Shown: positions 1 through 6,227 of the stretch, piece by piece
How positions within the stretch are numbered: the first letter of the stretch is position 1
Layout: each line of letters opens with the position of its first letter
NCBI GenBank assembly: GCA_913030785.1
Contig: CAJWER010000119.1
Location: forward strand, 1-8,556
DNA from: an uncultured Chloroflexota bacterium
GTDB lineage: Bacteria; Chloroflexota; Dehalococcoidia; Lucifugimonadales; CAJWER01
Length of the DNA: 8,556 nt
Direction: 5' to 3'
Made by a program: the position numbers and the translations under genes
The notes under the pieces: model-generated
What the model saw: only the letters and a program-made list of their open reading frames with translations
Told to the model about the DNA's origin: nothing
Databases searched by the model: none

Positions 1-374
1 AGGTTATTGGTCAGGTTGATCCGGGTCTTGTCTCCAACTTTCGCCCTGATCTCGGGGCCGGGATACTGTCCGTTGTATACCCACGCCTCGACAAACTCTC
101 CGTCCAACACCTCCCATTGCACAACCTCTGCCGTCAGATCGATCTCCACGTCTGGATCGCTAAATCGGCTTCCCACCAAGCCTGCAGGCCCGTCACCCAA
201 CTTGACTTGGGCGGGTCCGGCGTTGCTTGATGAGGGGGCCGAGGCTGTAGAAACTGATGCTGCATTGACAATCGTTGCAGGCTCACTCCCGCTGTTGCCG
301 CACGCCGCTGCCGCGAACGCCACGATTGACAGTAACACCAGGCCCAGTACGCCGATTCGAGTCCTTCTTTTCAT
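1..374 (-). CDS. Multicopper oxidase-type lipoprotein, N-terminal part (cut by window edge)
   Basis: The minus strand reads an ATG at 374 with an ideal ribosome site, GAGGAG at 380-385, five bases upstream. About 124 residues are present before the left edge. The start is a lipoprotein signal: basic MKRRTR, a hydrophobic stretch to about residue 24, then Cys25 in FAAAAC. A low-complexity Ser/Ala/Pro linker (about 30-55) follows. From about residue 75 the pattern EVVQWEVLDGEFVEAWVYNG, then PGPEIRAKVGDKTRI, is typical of the first cupredoxin domain of multicopper oxidases and copper nitrite reductases; YNGQYPGPEI is the hallmark. The product should be membrane-anchored outside the cytoplasm and bind copper, but the copper ligands lie beyond the window. 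Laccase-like oxidase and NirK-type nitrite reductase cannot be told apart here. It is divergent from the methyltransferase at 738. Confidence 0.8.
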   Translation of the reverse strand, partial: MKRRTRIGVLGLVLLSIVAFAAAACGNSGSEPATIVNAASVSTASAPSSSNAGPAQVKLGDGPAGLVGSRFSDPDVEIDLTAEVVQWEVLDGEFVEAWVYNGQYPGPEIRAKVGDKTRINLTNN

Positions 375-423
375 TTGCACTCCTCAATGTTTCTTGGCAA
401 GCGGTGTCGCGAACATGCCTATT

Positions 424-451
424 AGTATAATAATTCACAAGTATGAGTATA
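424..451 (-). promoter_or_regulatory. Possible promoter region of the multicopper oxidase gene
   Basis: Read on the minus strand, TATACT occurs twice, at 451-446 and 429-424, exactly 22 bases (two helical turns) apart in an AT-rich patch within GC-rich DNA. The nearer copy would start transcription about 43 bases before the ATG at 374. No good -35 hexamer is present at the usual distance for either, so this is a candidate only. Confidence 0.3.
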
Positions 452-524
452 TCGTGATTTCACGCGGTCACGACATGAAGATGCTGTGATGAACATCGCT
501 CTGGCGTACTACATGGAGTGTGCA

Positions 525-544
525 TGGACCATTCTTGGACCATT
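525..544. repeat. Direct repeat TGGACCATT x2, 11-base period
   Basis: Two identical nonamers, TGGACCATT, lie at 525-533 and 536-544, separated by two bases, so their starts are 11 bases apart, about one helical turn. They sit roughly 75-95 bases upstream of the predicted methyltransferase transcription start and between the two divergent genes. A tandem operator for a regulator is a reasonable inference, but nothing identifies the protein. Confidence 0.4.
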
Positions 545-587
545 ATGAAAGATCGACCGAGCGGCTAGACCAGGCACCCCTGGACGG

Positions 588-612
588 TTGGCACGAAACT
601 CTTTGCTATAAT
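588..612 (+). promoter_or_regulatory. Extended -10 promoter for the methyltransferase
   Basis: TGCTATAAT at 604-612 is a perfect extended -10 element (TGn followed by the consensus TATAAT at 607-612). TTGGCA at 588-593 resembles a -35 box but is only 13 bases away, so recognition probably rests on the extended -10. Transcription would begin near 619, leaving a leader of about 119 bases before the ATG at 738. Confidence 0.6.
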
Positions 613-666
613 TGCGCCCGTTGATTGAGAGCGGCGGGGACGCCCAACCACCAAGGCAGGTCCCTG

Positions 667-738
667 GTGATCGACGATGAGGATGACGCGCGAATGCTCA
701 GAGATGAGGCTTGGGCGAGCAATCGAATAGGAGCCTGA
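667..738 (+). CDS. Possible 23-residue leader peptide overlapping the methyltransferase start
   Basis: A GTG at 667 is preceded at six bases by AAGGCAGG (653-660), a fair ribosome site. It opens a frame for a 23-residue acidic peptide beginning VIDDEDDARM, whose TGA (736-738) overlaps the downstream ATG (738-740) as TGATG. That arrangement is typical of translational coupling. The frame could also open at TTG 625, very close to the predicted transcription start. No family is recognised and the peptide may not be made. Confidence 0.3.
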   Translation: MIDDEDDARMLRDEAWASNRIGA

Positions 739-1400
739 TGAAACCCTGGGAGACTTTGGCGGTCGCTACTGCGCCCGACGGCAGTCGCTTCGAGCTACAG
801 CGCCATGATACCAACTACGTCATCCTCGCCGATGGTTACGACCTGATGACCAGCTTCGCGCATGGATCAGAGGATGCGATGATGTCGCTTGCGTGCCCAC
901 GCCCAAGACCGGACGCCTGCGTTCTGGTAGGGGGGCTTGGGATGGGGTACACCCTCGCTGCGACACTCGCACTATTGCCGCCCGAAGGCTCCGTGGTCGT
1001 GAGCGAGTTGATTCCGGAGGTGGTCGATTGGAACCGCGGTCCGCTGGGACCTCTGGCTGGCTATCCCCTGGACGATCCTCGGACAGAGCTCGTCGTGGGC
1101 GATGTCGTCGATGTCATTCGGGAGAGCAATTCGCGGTTCGACGCCATCTTGCTCGACGTGGACAACGGGGTCGATTCATTTACCTTGGCGAGCAACTCAA
1201 GACTGTATTCGCCGAAAGGGCTCGCCGCTGCACGCCGATCCCTGCGCCCTGGCGGCGCACTCGCGATTTGGTCCGTTGGCATCGAGAGGACCTTTGAGAG
1301 CACATTCCACGCAGCCGGTTTTGCGGCCTCCACACATCGTGTCAGAGGGCGCGGCAAGCGCGATGGACACTACTCCATTCTCGTGGGCCGCAAGGGCTAA
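738..1400 (+). CDS. Spermidine-synthase-like SAM-dependent methyltransferase
   Basis: This 220-residue protein has a class I methyltransferase fold of the spermidine-synthase type. The visible motifs are the SAM-binding glycine loop VLVGGLGMG (62-70), the acidic end of the second strand SELIPEVV (E90), GDVVDV with D122, the fourth strand AILLDVDNG (136-144), and the LRPGG turn (169-173). It starts MKPWE, a beginning I associate with this family. ATG 738 has AGGAG at 729-733, four bases away. A TTG at 711 would add nine residues but has no well-spaced ribosome site. The aminopropyl-acceptor features of true spermidine synthases are not evident, so the substrate is unknown. It is likely cytoplasmic and transcribed from the promoter near 607, and its 3' end faces a minus-strand gene 43 bases away. 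Confidence 0.8.
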   Translation: MKPWETLAVATAPDGSRFELQRHDTNYVILADGYDLMTSFAHGSEDAMMSLACPRPRPDACVLVGGLGMGYTLAATLALLPPEGSVVVSELIPEVVDWNRGPLGPLAGYPLDDPRTELVVGDVVDVIRESNSRFDAILLDVDNGVDSFTLASNSRLYSPKGLAAARRSLRPGGALAIWSVGIERTFESTFHAAGFAASTHRVRGRGKRDGHYSILVGRKG

Positions 1401-1443
1401 AGGAAACCGAATCCGCTGGGACAGAACGCAGCGCTATGCGGGG

Positions 1444-1617
1444 TCAGGACTCCTCGTTGATCTGGGCAGACTTGAGCTCAACCTGCGTGATTATGGCATC
1501 GCGCCGAGAGTTGTGATCCTGCCAGATCAGCATGATTGCGGCAAGATCCAGGGTAACGGTGAGCGCGAATAGCGCGAGTCTCAGCCCGAAACAGACCTTA
1601 CGGCAGAGTGGCTTCAT
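1444..1617 (-). CDS. 57-residue single-span membrane protein, probable truncated sensor N-terminus
   Basis: ATG at 1617 is preceded at six bases by GAAGGA (1624-1629, read on the minus strand) and the frame ends at TGA 1446-1444. The product begins MKPLCRKVCFGLRLALF. A basic start is followed by one hydrophobic segment (about 11-32, with an unusual Asp inside) ending IMLIWQDHN. After it comes SRRDAIITQVELKSAQINEE, a helix that recalls the stretch after the first membrane span in bacterial sensor kinases, cyclases and chemoreceptors (LKSAQI resembles the LKAxQI run before a Cache sensor domain). The frame stops there, so this looks like a surviving N-terminus of a lost sensor gene, though a genuine microprotein remains possible. 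It lies downstream of the DMT transporter on the same strand, 167 bases away. Confidence 0.5.
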   Translation of the reverse strand: MKPLCRKVCFGLRLALFALTVTLDLAAIMLIWQDHNSRRDAIITQVELKSAQINEES

Positions 1618-1784
1618 GGCGCTTCCTTCTTGTAGTCATTGCCACCCAGGATATTCGGGAAATACCTTTAGGGCGAGGGTGTTGTCCGATCATTGAACAG
1701 GAGGGTATCTTTCCTGGTGGTGGAGTGTGGACACCCTATACATACCTGGCAAGGCTCACAGGCGTGCGGAGTATCAACCGCGGG

Positions 1785-2693
1785 CTAGGAATTCGCAGAG
1801 AGACGGGCCGTATCTTCGGGTCGGTCAAGTCCTCGCAGCAACAGGCCACCTATAACAAACACCGACCCAATGATTGTCGATACGAGGATCGTTTCGCCCA
1901 CGAAGAGATTGATGAAGATCAGGGATAGTATTGGATCGAGGTATATCAGATGGCTAACATTGGCAGTAGTCCTGGCCGTCGACAACGCTTTCGACCAGAC
2001 CACGAACGTTACGCCCATCTCAAAGGCGCCAATGTATGCAGCTCCCAGCAATCCACGGGCATCGTCGACGCGAAACTCTGAAAACAGCGCCACAGCTACA
2101 GTGACGAATATCAGGCCGAACAGGAAGGTGAGGAAGAGCTTGGCTACCTCATCGCGCTCGTCCTTCACATTTGTGATCCAGTAGAAGGCCCATAGGAATG
2201 AGCTGCCGAGCGCCAGGAGTGTTCCTTCTACACTGGTGAAACTGAAACCGAGCAAATCCCCATGGGTCGATATCACCAACGTTCCGAAAAAGCTGACGAG
2301 CATGGCAAGGATCGTGTATTTGCCTATCCGCTGCCCCAGCATTGGCACCGAAAGGAGCACGATCACAAGGGGCCAGATCATGTTGAGTGGTTGGGCCTCT
2401 TGGGCGGGAAGGAGTGAGTACGCCCTGAACAGGATGATGTAATAGGCGGCTGGGCTGATCAAGCCGAGGCCGGCCGACCTTACGTACTGGCGGAGAGAGG
2501 AGGGCTTCAACAGGCCGATATTGCCCTGCGCAACGAGGATGACGAACAGCAGGGAAGTGGACGCCGCGGACGCGTAGAACAGCATCTGGTATACATCCAG
2601 GTACCTGAGAGTCAGCTTGAAGGCGGATGCGACGGTGGCCCAAAGAAGCACCGCCACGGCTGCGTAGACGTAGGCCTGGGTATGTCTGTCCAT
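1785..2693 (-). CDS. DMT-superfamily transporter, EamA type
   Basis: This 302-residue polytopic inner-membrane protein has about ten hydrophobic segments, arranged as the two EamA repeats of the drug/metabolite transporter superfamily. The first repeat starts at YVYAAVAVLLWATVASAFK (8-26) and ends near PLNMIWPLVIVLLSVPMLGQ (102-121). The second starts near VEGTLLALGSSFLWAFYWI (155-173) and ends with YLDPILSLIFINLFVGE (251-267); each ends in the conserved Pro-containing helix. Length matches the family (about 300). ATG 2693 has AGGA four bases upstream; a GTG at 2744 would add 17 residues ahead of the first span without a ribosome site, so I prefer 2693. Substrates in this superfamily range from amino acids to metabolite precursors and cannot be read from sequence. 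It is divergent from the lipoprotein at 2915. Confidence 0.88.
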   Translation of the reverse strand: MDRHTQAYVYAAVAVLLWATVASAFKLTLRYLDVYQMLFYASAASTSLLFVILVAQGNIGLLKPSSLRQYVRSAGLGLISPAAYYIILFRAYSLLPAQEAQPLNMIWPLVIVLLSVPMLGQRIGKYTILAMLVSFFGTLVISTHGDLLGFSFTSVEGTLLALGSSFLWAFYWITNVKDERDEVAKLFLTFLFGLIFVTVAVALFSEFRVDDARGLLGAAYIGAFEMGVTFVVWSKALSTARTTANVSHLIYLDPILSLIFINLFVGETILVSTIIGSVFVIGGLLLRGLDRPEDTARLSANS

Positions 2694-2914
2694 CTTATCC
2701 TGGGCGCCTCTGTGCCTTGGCGAGGAGTTGGGCCGTCTTCGCACACTTGCGGCCCGACCAGAAAACCTTTCCGAAGTACCCTTGGTCGGAATGTGGTGGC
2801 GTTGGACTTAATATAGCTGCACCGTGAGTGAGCGTCCATCAACTCGGCAGCATAGGGTTTCGTGGTCGTGGAAATCGACCAGTACAAGCCATAAGTATAT
2901 TTAGGAATTACGGT
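2694..2914. other. Divergent spacer between transporter and lipoprotein genes
   Basis: This 221-base gap must carry start signals for both neighbours. An AT-rich patch around 2808-2816 reads TATATT on the minus strand and could be the transporter -10, about 115 bases from its ATG. TATATT at 2896-2901 on the plus strand is too close to the lipoprotein ATG to be its ordinary -10. Neither has a convincing -35. I see no other feature. Confidence 0.4.
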
Positions 2915-3460
2915 ATGATCTCATTCAAAGTGCATCACTCCGTTTTTCCCAAGTACTCCTTTGTCTTATGTGCGTTCCTCCTGGTAGCGGCGCTCGTATC
3001 GGCTTGCAGCGATTCTGACAACGCCGGACAAGACCCCGAGGCAGAAGAGGACGTCCGGGTGCTGGAGTCGGTCACCTATCGAGACGTGTTCCTTAGTGTA
3101 GTTGCGCCGCTTGACGAAGCACGAGGCTACTGTTTGGATATTCCAGGCCATAGTACGGGCGTACGGGTAGATAGTCCCCTTCAAGCGCACACCTGCAAAC
3201 ACGGGATATGGAACGAGGACGGGCGATTCGATGTGGCCGTGTTGGGAATCGGGCCTTTGCGAATGCCTCATTACGATCTGTGCCTGGGGGCCGAAAGCGC
3301 TTCAGTCACGGCGCAGCTAGTCCTGTGGCAGTGCCCCGGGGCTTATCTCCAGACTTGGACAGCCCGAGCCTCGGGAGAGATCGTTCTAGAATCATTCCCG
3401 CAAATGTGGATTACCATCGAGTACGTACTGGGCCGAGACGCGGGTGTCTGCAGTATCTGA
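2915..3460 (+). CDS. Ricin-B-like (beta-trefoil) lipoprotein, 3' end frameshifted
   Basis: ATG 2915 has AGGA at 2903-2906. The 181-residue product opens with a lipoprotein signal ending LVSAC (Cys31), then an acidic linker (about 32-47). The rest resembles the beta-trefoil ricin-B lectin fold, with a repeating pattern of Cys-Leu, then L..C, then Q.W: GYCLDI (71-76) with LQAHTC (89-94); LCLGA (122-126) with LVLWQC and QTW (146-148); then ITIEYVLGRDAG (166-177), where the third lobe begins. The frame then ends abruptly as VCSI. The missing lobe (LDMC, RQRW) continues in the next frame to 3537, repaired by one extra G in the run 3442-3444. Such domains usually bind sugars, but binding cannot be claimed here. 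The product should be anchored on the outer face of a membrane. It lies upstream of the ligase gene on the same strand. Confidence 0.7.
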   Translation: MISFKVHHSVFPKYSFVLCAFLLVAALVSACSDSDNAGQDPEAEEDVRVLESVTYRDVFLSVVAPLDEARGYCLDIPGHSTGVRVDSPLQAHTCKHGIWNEDGRFDVAVLGIGPLRMPHYDLCLGAESASVTAQLVLWQCPGAYLQTWTARASGEIVLESFPQMWITIEYVLGRDAGVCSI

Positions 3461-3537
3461 TGAAGGGTGTGGGACTCGATATGTGCACACCTGTGGCGAG
3501 TGATCGTCAGCGATGGACGACGGTCGTCCATCGATAG
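3461..3537 (+). pseudogene. Out-of-frame C-terminal end of the ricin-B-like lipoprotein
   Basis: In the frame one base back from the lipoprotein, the stretch from 3442 reads GCLQYLMKGVGLDMCTP, followed by VASDRQRWTTVVHR and TAG (3535-3537). It supplies the L..C and Q.W elements expected for the third beta-trefoil lobe. It has no credible start of its own and is best read as the separated tail of the gene at 2915. Confidence 0.6.
3511..3533. terminator. Perfect 10-base-pair hairpin before the ligase gene
   Basis: CGATGGACGA (3511-3520) and TCGTCCATCG (3524-3533) are exact reverse complements around the 3-base loop CGG. The following bases, ATAGACCTTGTT, are only mildly T-rich, so intrinsic termination would be weak. 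The hairpin overlaps the last codons of the frame-restored lipoprotein and stands 65 bases before the ligase ATG. It could end the lipoprotein transcript, stabilise an mRNA end, or be a protein-binding palindrome. Confidence 0.5.
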
Positions 3538-3598
3538 ACCTTGTTCAGCAGTTGCGAGAATTTCGAAAGTCACATCCAATACTGCGAGGTGAAGTACG

Positions 3599-5506
3599 AT
3601 GGCAGCCCTCAGTCCTATCGTTCAAGAATGGGTGCAGAGCGCCAGAGAATCGCCGGAGGAGTTTTGGGCCAAGGCAGCAGACGAACTACCCTGGTTCCGT
3701 AAGTGGGACAGCGTTTTGGAGTGGGACCGTCCGAGCTTCCGCTGGTTCCCAGGCGCTCAGACTAACCTTGCCTACAACTGTCTTGACCATCACGTCGCCA
3801 ACGGCCGGGGTGACAGCACGGCGTTGATATACGTCAATGAGCGCGGCGAGCGTCGCCGCTTTACATATCGAGAGTTGACCGCAGCGGTCGAGCGTGTCTC
3901 GGCGGGTCTCCGGGCGCTCGGCGTCGGCAAAGGTGATCGTCTCACCATCTATATGCCTACAGGTCCGGAGGCCATCATGGCCATGCTGGCGACTGTGAGG
4001 ATAGGGGCTATCCATTCGGTGGTCTTCGCCGGATTCGGTGCCGGGGCACTAGCCGAACGTATCAAAGCCAGCGGCTCTAGGGTCGTCCTGACCGCGGATG
4101 TCAGCTACCGTAAGGGCACTGAGGTCAACCTCAAGGAGATTGTCGACTCGGCCTTGGGGATGGGCGGCGATGCAGTGGAGTACGTTGTTGTGCTGAGGCG
4201 TACCAACAGTGGCGCTATATCCTCTAAACGGGAAATAGGTTGGGATGAATTGTTGGAGCGAGGGAGCGGCCAAGATGGCAGCCACGTCTCGATGGAAGCC
4301 AATGAGCCAGCGTATATTCTTGCCACCTCGGGAACCACAGCCAAGCCGAAGCTGACGGTCTCCACGCACGGCGGTTACCAGGTTCACGTTCACAGTATGG
4401 GCCGCTGGGTTTTTGCTCTGCGGCCCGACGACGTTTGGTGGTCGACCTCAGATATCGGATGGGTCGTCGGCCATAGTTACATTGTTTACGCGCCGCTTCT
4501 CGCCGGAAGTACGACCATTGCGTACGAAGGCGCACTCGACTATCCGGGGCCGGAGACAATATGGCAAGTGATCGAAGAGCTTGGAGTGACCGGGCTTTTC
4601 ACATCTCCCACCGCGGTTCGTCTCCTGATGCGATATGGGGAAGCCGCGCTTGAGAAACACGATACATCTTCGCTAGAACGCGTCTTTTCTGCAGGTGAAG
4701 TGCTAAACGCGCCGGTTTGGGAGTGGCTACAGAAGGTGGCCTTGAAAGGACGTATCCCTGTCATAGACCACATGTGGCAGACGGAGACAGGCGGTCCGGT
4801 GTTCGGCAATCCCTACGGTGTCGACATGCTACCCACCAAGCCGGGCTCCTCTGGCATACCTTTGGCAGGCATAGAAGCGGCTGTTTTGACTCCGGAAGGA
4901 GAGCCATGCGCCCCTGGCGAAAAGGGGATCATGGTAATCAAGCGACCTTTTCCTGGCCTGACGCCTACGCTATGGGGCGAGCCAGAGCGGTACGGAAAGG
5001 ACTACTGGGAGCGGATACCTGGCGTCTACTATACGGGCGACTCGGCACACATCGACGACGATGGCTACGTCTGGTTCGCCGGTCGCGCCGATGAGATTAT
5101 CAAGATTGCAGCGCACAGATTGGGGACCGTCGAGGTAGAGACAGCGTTTCTCAAGCATTCCGCCGTGGCCGAGGCCGGTGTGACTGGACGGCCCGATGAA
5201 CTGCGTGGAGAGGTGATCTCTGCCTTCATTGCCCTGAAGGACGGTCACGAGCCGTCCGACGATCTACGGAAAGAATTGATGGCAACCGTACGTGCGGACC
5301 TTGGGCCGATAGCTGTTGTCGGCGAGCTAAACTTCGTCAAGTCGCTTCCCAAGACCCGCAGCGGTAAGATCATGCGTCGCGTCTTCAAGGCGGTTACTCT
5401 TGGCAGTGATCCTGGCGATATCACGACCATCGAGGATGAGGGTTCTGTCGAAGAGGCGCGAGAAGCCTGGCAAGCTATGAGAGCAGATCTCGATTCCACG
5501 AACTAG
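3599..5506 (+). CDS. Acetyl/propionyl-CoA synthetase-like AMP-forming acyl-CoA ligase
   Basis: This 635-residue cytoplasmic enzyme of the ANL superfamily should convert a short carboxylic acid, ATP and CoA into acyl-CoA, AMP and pyrophosphate. The length fits the acetyl-CoA synthetase group (about 650). Landmarks in order: an N-terminal Acs-type domain; the ATP loop TSGTTAKPK (243-251); SAGEVLN (364-370); MWQTETGGP (392-400), where Trp393 matches the Acs pocket Trp that favours acetate or propionate; YYTGD (477-481); the hinge GRADEII then AAHRLGT (495-510); and SGKIMRR (588-594), whose Lys590 is the adenylation lysine and the usual acetylation target. The ATP loop has Ala248 and Leu252 where classical Acs has Gly, and the hinge has AAHRLGT rather than SGHRLGT, so this is a divergent clade. 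GAGGTGA (3586-3592) sits six bases before the ATG. The exact acid is uncertain. Confidence 0.88.
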   Translation: MAALSPIVQEWVQSARESPEEFWAKAADELPWFRKWDSVLEWDRPSFRWFPGAQTNLAYNCLDHHVANGRGDSTALIYVNERGERRRFTYRELTAAVERVSAGLRALGVGKGDRLTIYMPTGPEAIMAMLATVRIGAIHSVVFAGFGAGALAERIKASGSRVVLTADVSYRKGTEVNLKEIVDSALGMGGDAVEYVVVLRRTNSGAISSKREIGWDELLERGSGQDGSHVSMEANEPAYILATSGTTAKPKLTVSTHGGYQVHVHSMGRWVFALRPDDVWWSTSDIGWVVGHSYIVYAPLLAGSTTIAYEGALDYPGPETIWQVIEELGVTGLFTSPTAVRLLMRYGEAALEKHDTSSLERVFSAGEVLNAPVWEWLQKVALKGRIPVIDHMWQTETGGPVFGNPYGVDMLPTKPGSSGIPLAGIEAAVLTPEGEPCAPGEKGIMVIKRPFPGLTPTLWGEPERYGKDYWERIPGVYYTGDSAHIDDDGYVWFAGRADEIIKIAAHRLGTVEVETAFLKHSAVAEAGVTGRPDELRGEVISAFIALKDGHEPSDDLRKELMATVRADLGPIAVVGELNFVKSLPKTRSGKIMRRVFKAVTLGSDPGDITTIEDEGSVEEAREAWQAMRADLDSTN

Positions 5507-5557
5507 ACGTCCAGACTCACAATCGTCAATTTTGATCGAGGACCGAAGGAGATCGTT

Positions 5558-5956
5558 ATGAAGTACCGTGGCATCATGTTTGTGATTGTGGGGATGGTGC
5601 CTCTGGCATTTGGCTGCGGCGGTGAGGCAGCGGTTGAACCGGCCGACGACGGAACGCTCAATATCACCATGGGTGACTCCAAATTCACCCCGGACAAGAT
5701 CGATCTAAAATCAGGCCGGAAGGTCCGCATGGTGCTGAATAACAAGTCAGACCACGACAATGGTCTTGCGATTGGACTGGATGTGTTGAGAGAGGGTGGC
5801 TCCGCCACTGGATTCGGCAACCACTTTCTCGCGGGCGTTGAAGTAAAGGTAATTGGCCCTGCCATACTTGTCGTTGCCGGCGATTCCGTGCTCACACGAG
5901 AAGGTGCAGGGCCGAGGAAGATATCGATGCGGGAAGTGGGGACCAGGGCTTCATGA
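5558..5956 (+). CDS. Cupredoxin-like lipoprotein, N-terminal frame (frameshifted)
   Basis: ATG 5558 has AAGGAG (5546-5551) six bases upstream, 51 bases after the ligase, suggesting co-transcription. The product starts with a lipoprotein signal ending PLAFGC (Cys20). It continues with a cupredoxin-like beta domain: LNITMGDSKFTPDKIDLKSG (34-53) and KVRMVLNNKSDHDNGLAIG, then GVEVKVIGPA (93-102). After REGAG (residue 118, base 5911) this frame drifts into unrelated residues and stops at 5956. The family-like continuation is in the next frame to 6135; one extra G in GGG 5909-5911 joins them into a protein of about 192 residues. The restored product lacks the usual Cys and His copper ligands near its C-terminal end, so copper binding is doubtful even if expressed. 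Confidence 0.65.
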   Translation: MKYRGIMFVIVGMVPLAFGCGGEAAVEPADDGTLNITMGDSKFTPDKIDLKSGRKVRMVLNNKSDHDNGLAIGLDVLREGGSATGFGNHFLAGVEVKVIGPAILVVAGDSVLTREGAGPRKISMREVGTRAS

Positions 5957-6135
5957 TTGTCATCGGGCCCTCAAGCGAGTCTACTATTGTAGAGTTCGTT
6001 GTTCCGGAAAATTATGGAGAGTGGGAATTCGCATCTTTTGCTGCCGATGGGCAGAGCTTCGAAGATGGCATGAAAGGTACCGTGAAGGTGTTCCCATGCC
6101 TCGCCTCGTCGAATTCCCGCGAATCGCGTTGCTGA
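5912..6135 (+). pseudogene. Out-of-frame C-terminal half of the cupredoxin-like lipoprotein
   Basis: In the frame one base back, the sequence after 5911 reads AEEDIDAGSGDQGFMIVIG, then TIVEFVVPENYGEWEFASF, and ends DGMKGTVKVF near 6105, with TGA at 6133-6135. The pattern VPxxxGEWE...GMKGTVKV is the normal last sheet of a cupredoxin. An ATG at 5953 in this frame overlaps the first frame's stop as ATGA, but a free-standing half domain without a signal peptide or good ribosome site is unlikely to be a gene. I read it as the detached tail of 5558. Confidence 0.6.
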
Positions 6136-6144
6136 TGATAGTGC

Positions 6145-6176
6145 TACGGCGTCTGCCTAGTGAGACGATTGCCGTA
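6145..6176. terminator. Interrupted hairpin after the cupredoxin gene
   Basis: TACGGC GTCT (6145-6154) can pair with AGAC (6163-6166) and GCCGTA (6171-6176), leaving an 8-base loop and a 4-base bulge on the 3' side. It begins ten bases after the TGA at 6133-6135. There is no T tract behind it, so its role as a terminator is weakly supported. Confidence 0.3.
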
Positions 6177-6227
6177 AGCCAGACTTGCAGTCGACATCCC
6201 CATACGTAAGAGTGTGCCCGTGGAGAT

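Larger units (their letters stand above)
375..737. other. Divergent intergenic region
   Basis: This 363-base spacer separates the divergent multicopper oxidase (-) and methyltransferase (+) genes. It holds the RBS and AT-rich candidate promoter of the minus gene, a direct repeat TGGACCATT (525-533 and 536-544), an extended -10 promoter at 604-612, and a short leader ORF ending on the methyltransferase start. I see no RNA gene or mobile element remnant in the rest. Confidence 0.7.

Noticed and set aside
7..489. 160-residue plus-strand open frame
   Set aside because: It is antisense to the multicopper oxidase lipoprotein, which has a signal peptide, family motif and ideal ribosome site; the plus frame has none of these.
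489..548. 19-residue plus-strand mini-ORF starting MNIALAYYM in the divergent spacer
   Set aside because: No Shine-Dalgarno site, lies upstream of the predicted promoter, and is short enough to occur by chance.
711..737. TTG 711 as start of the methyltransferase
   Set aside because: The only purine-rich motif is one base away; ATG 738 has AGGAG and begins with the family-like MKPWE.
2694..2744. GTG 2744 as start of the DMT transporter
   Set aside because: No ribosome site, and the added 17 residues (Arg/Pro rich) precede a normal family start at ATG 2693.
2828..2914. GTG 2828 as start of the ricin-B-like lipoprotein
   Set aside because: It would put 29 extra residues before a well-formed lipoprotein signal that starts at ATG 2915 with its own AGGA.
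4049..4660. Long minus-strand frames inside the CoA ligase
   Set aside because: They are antisense to a clearly conserved enzyme and contain no recognisable domain.
5953..6135. A separate 60-residue gene after the cupredoxin-like lipoprotein
   Set aside because: The sequence completes the preceding domain, lacks a signal and ribosome site, and the similarity extends upstream of its ATG in the same frame.
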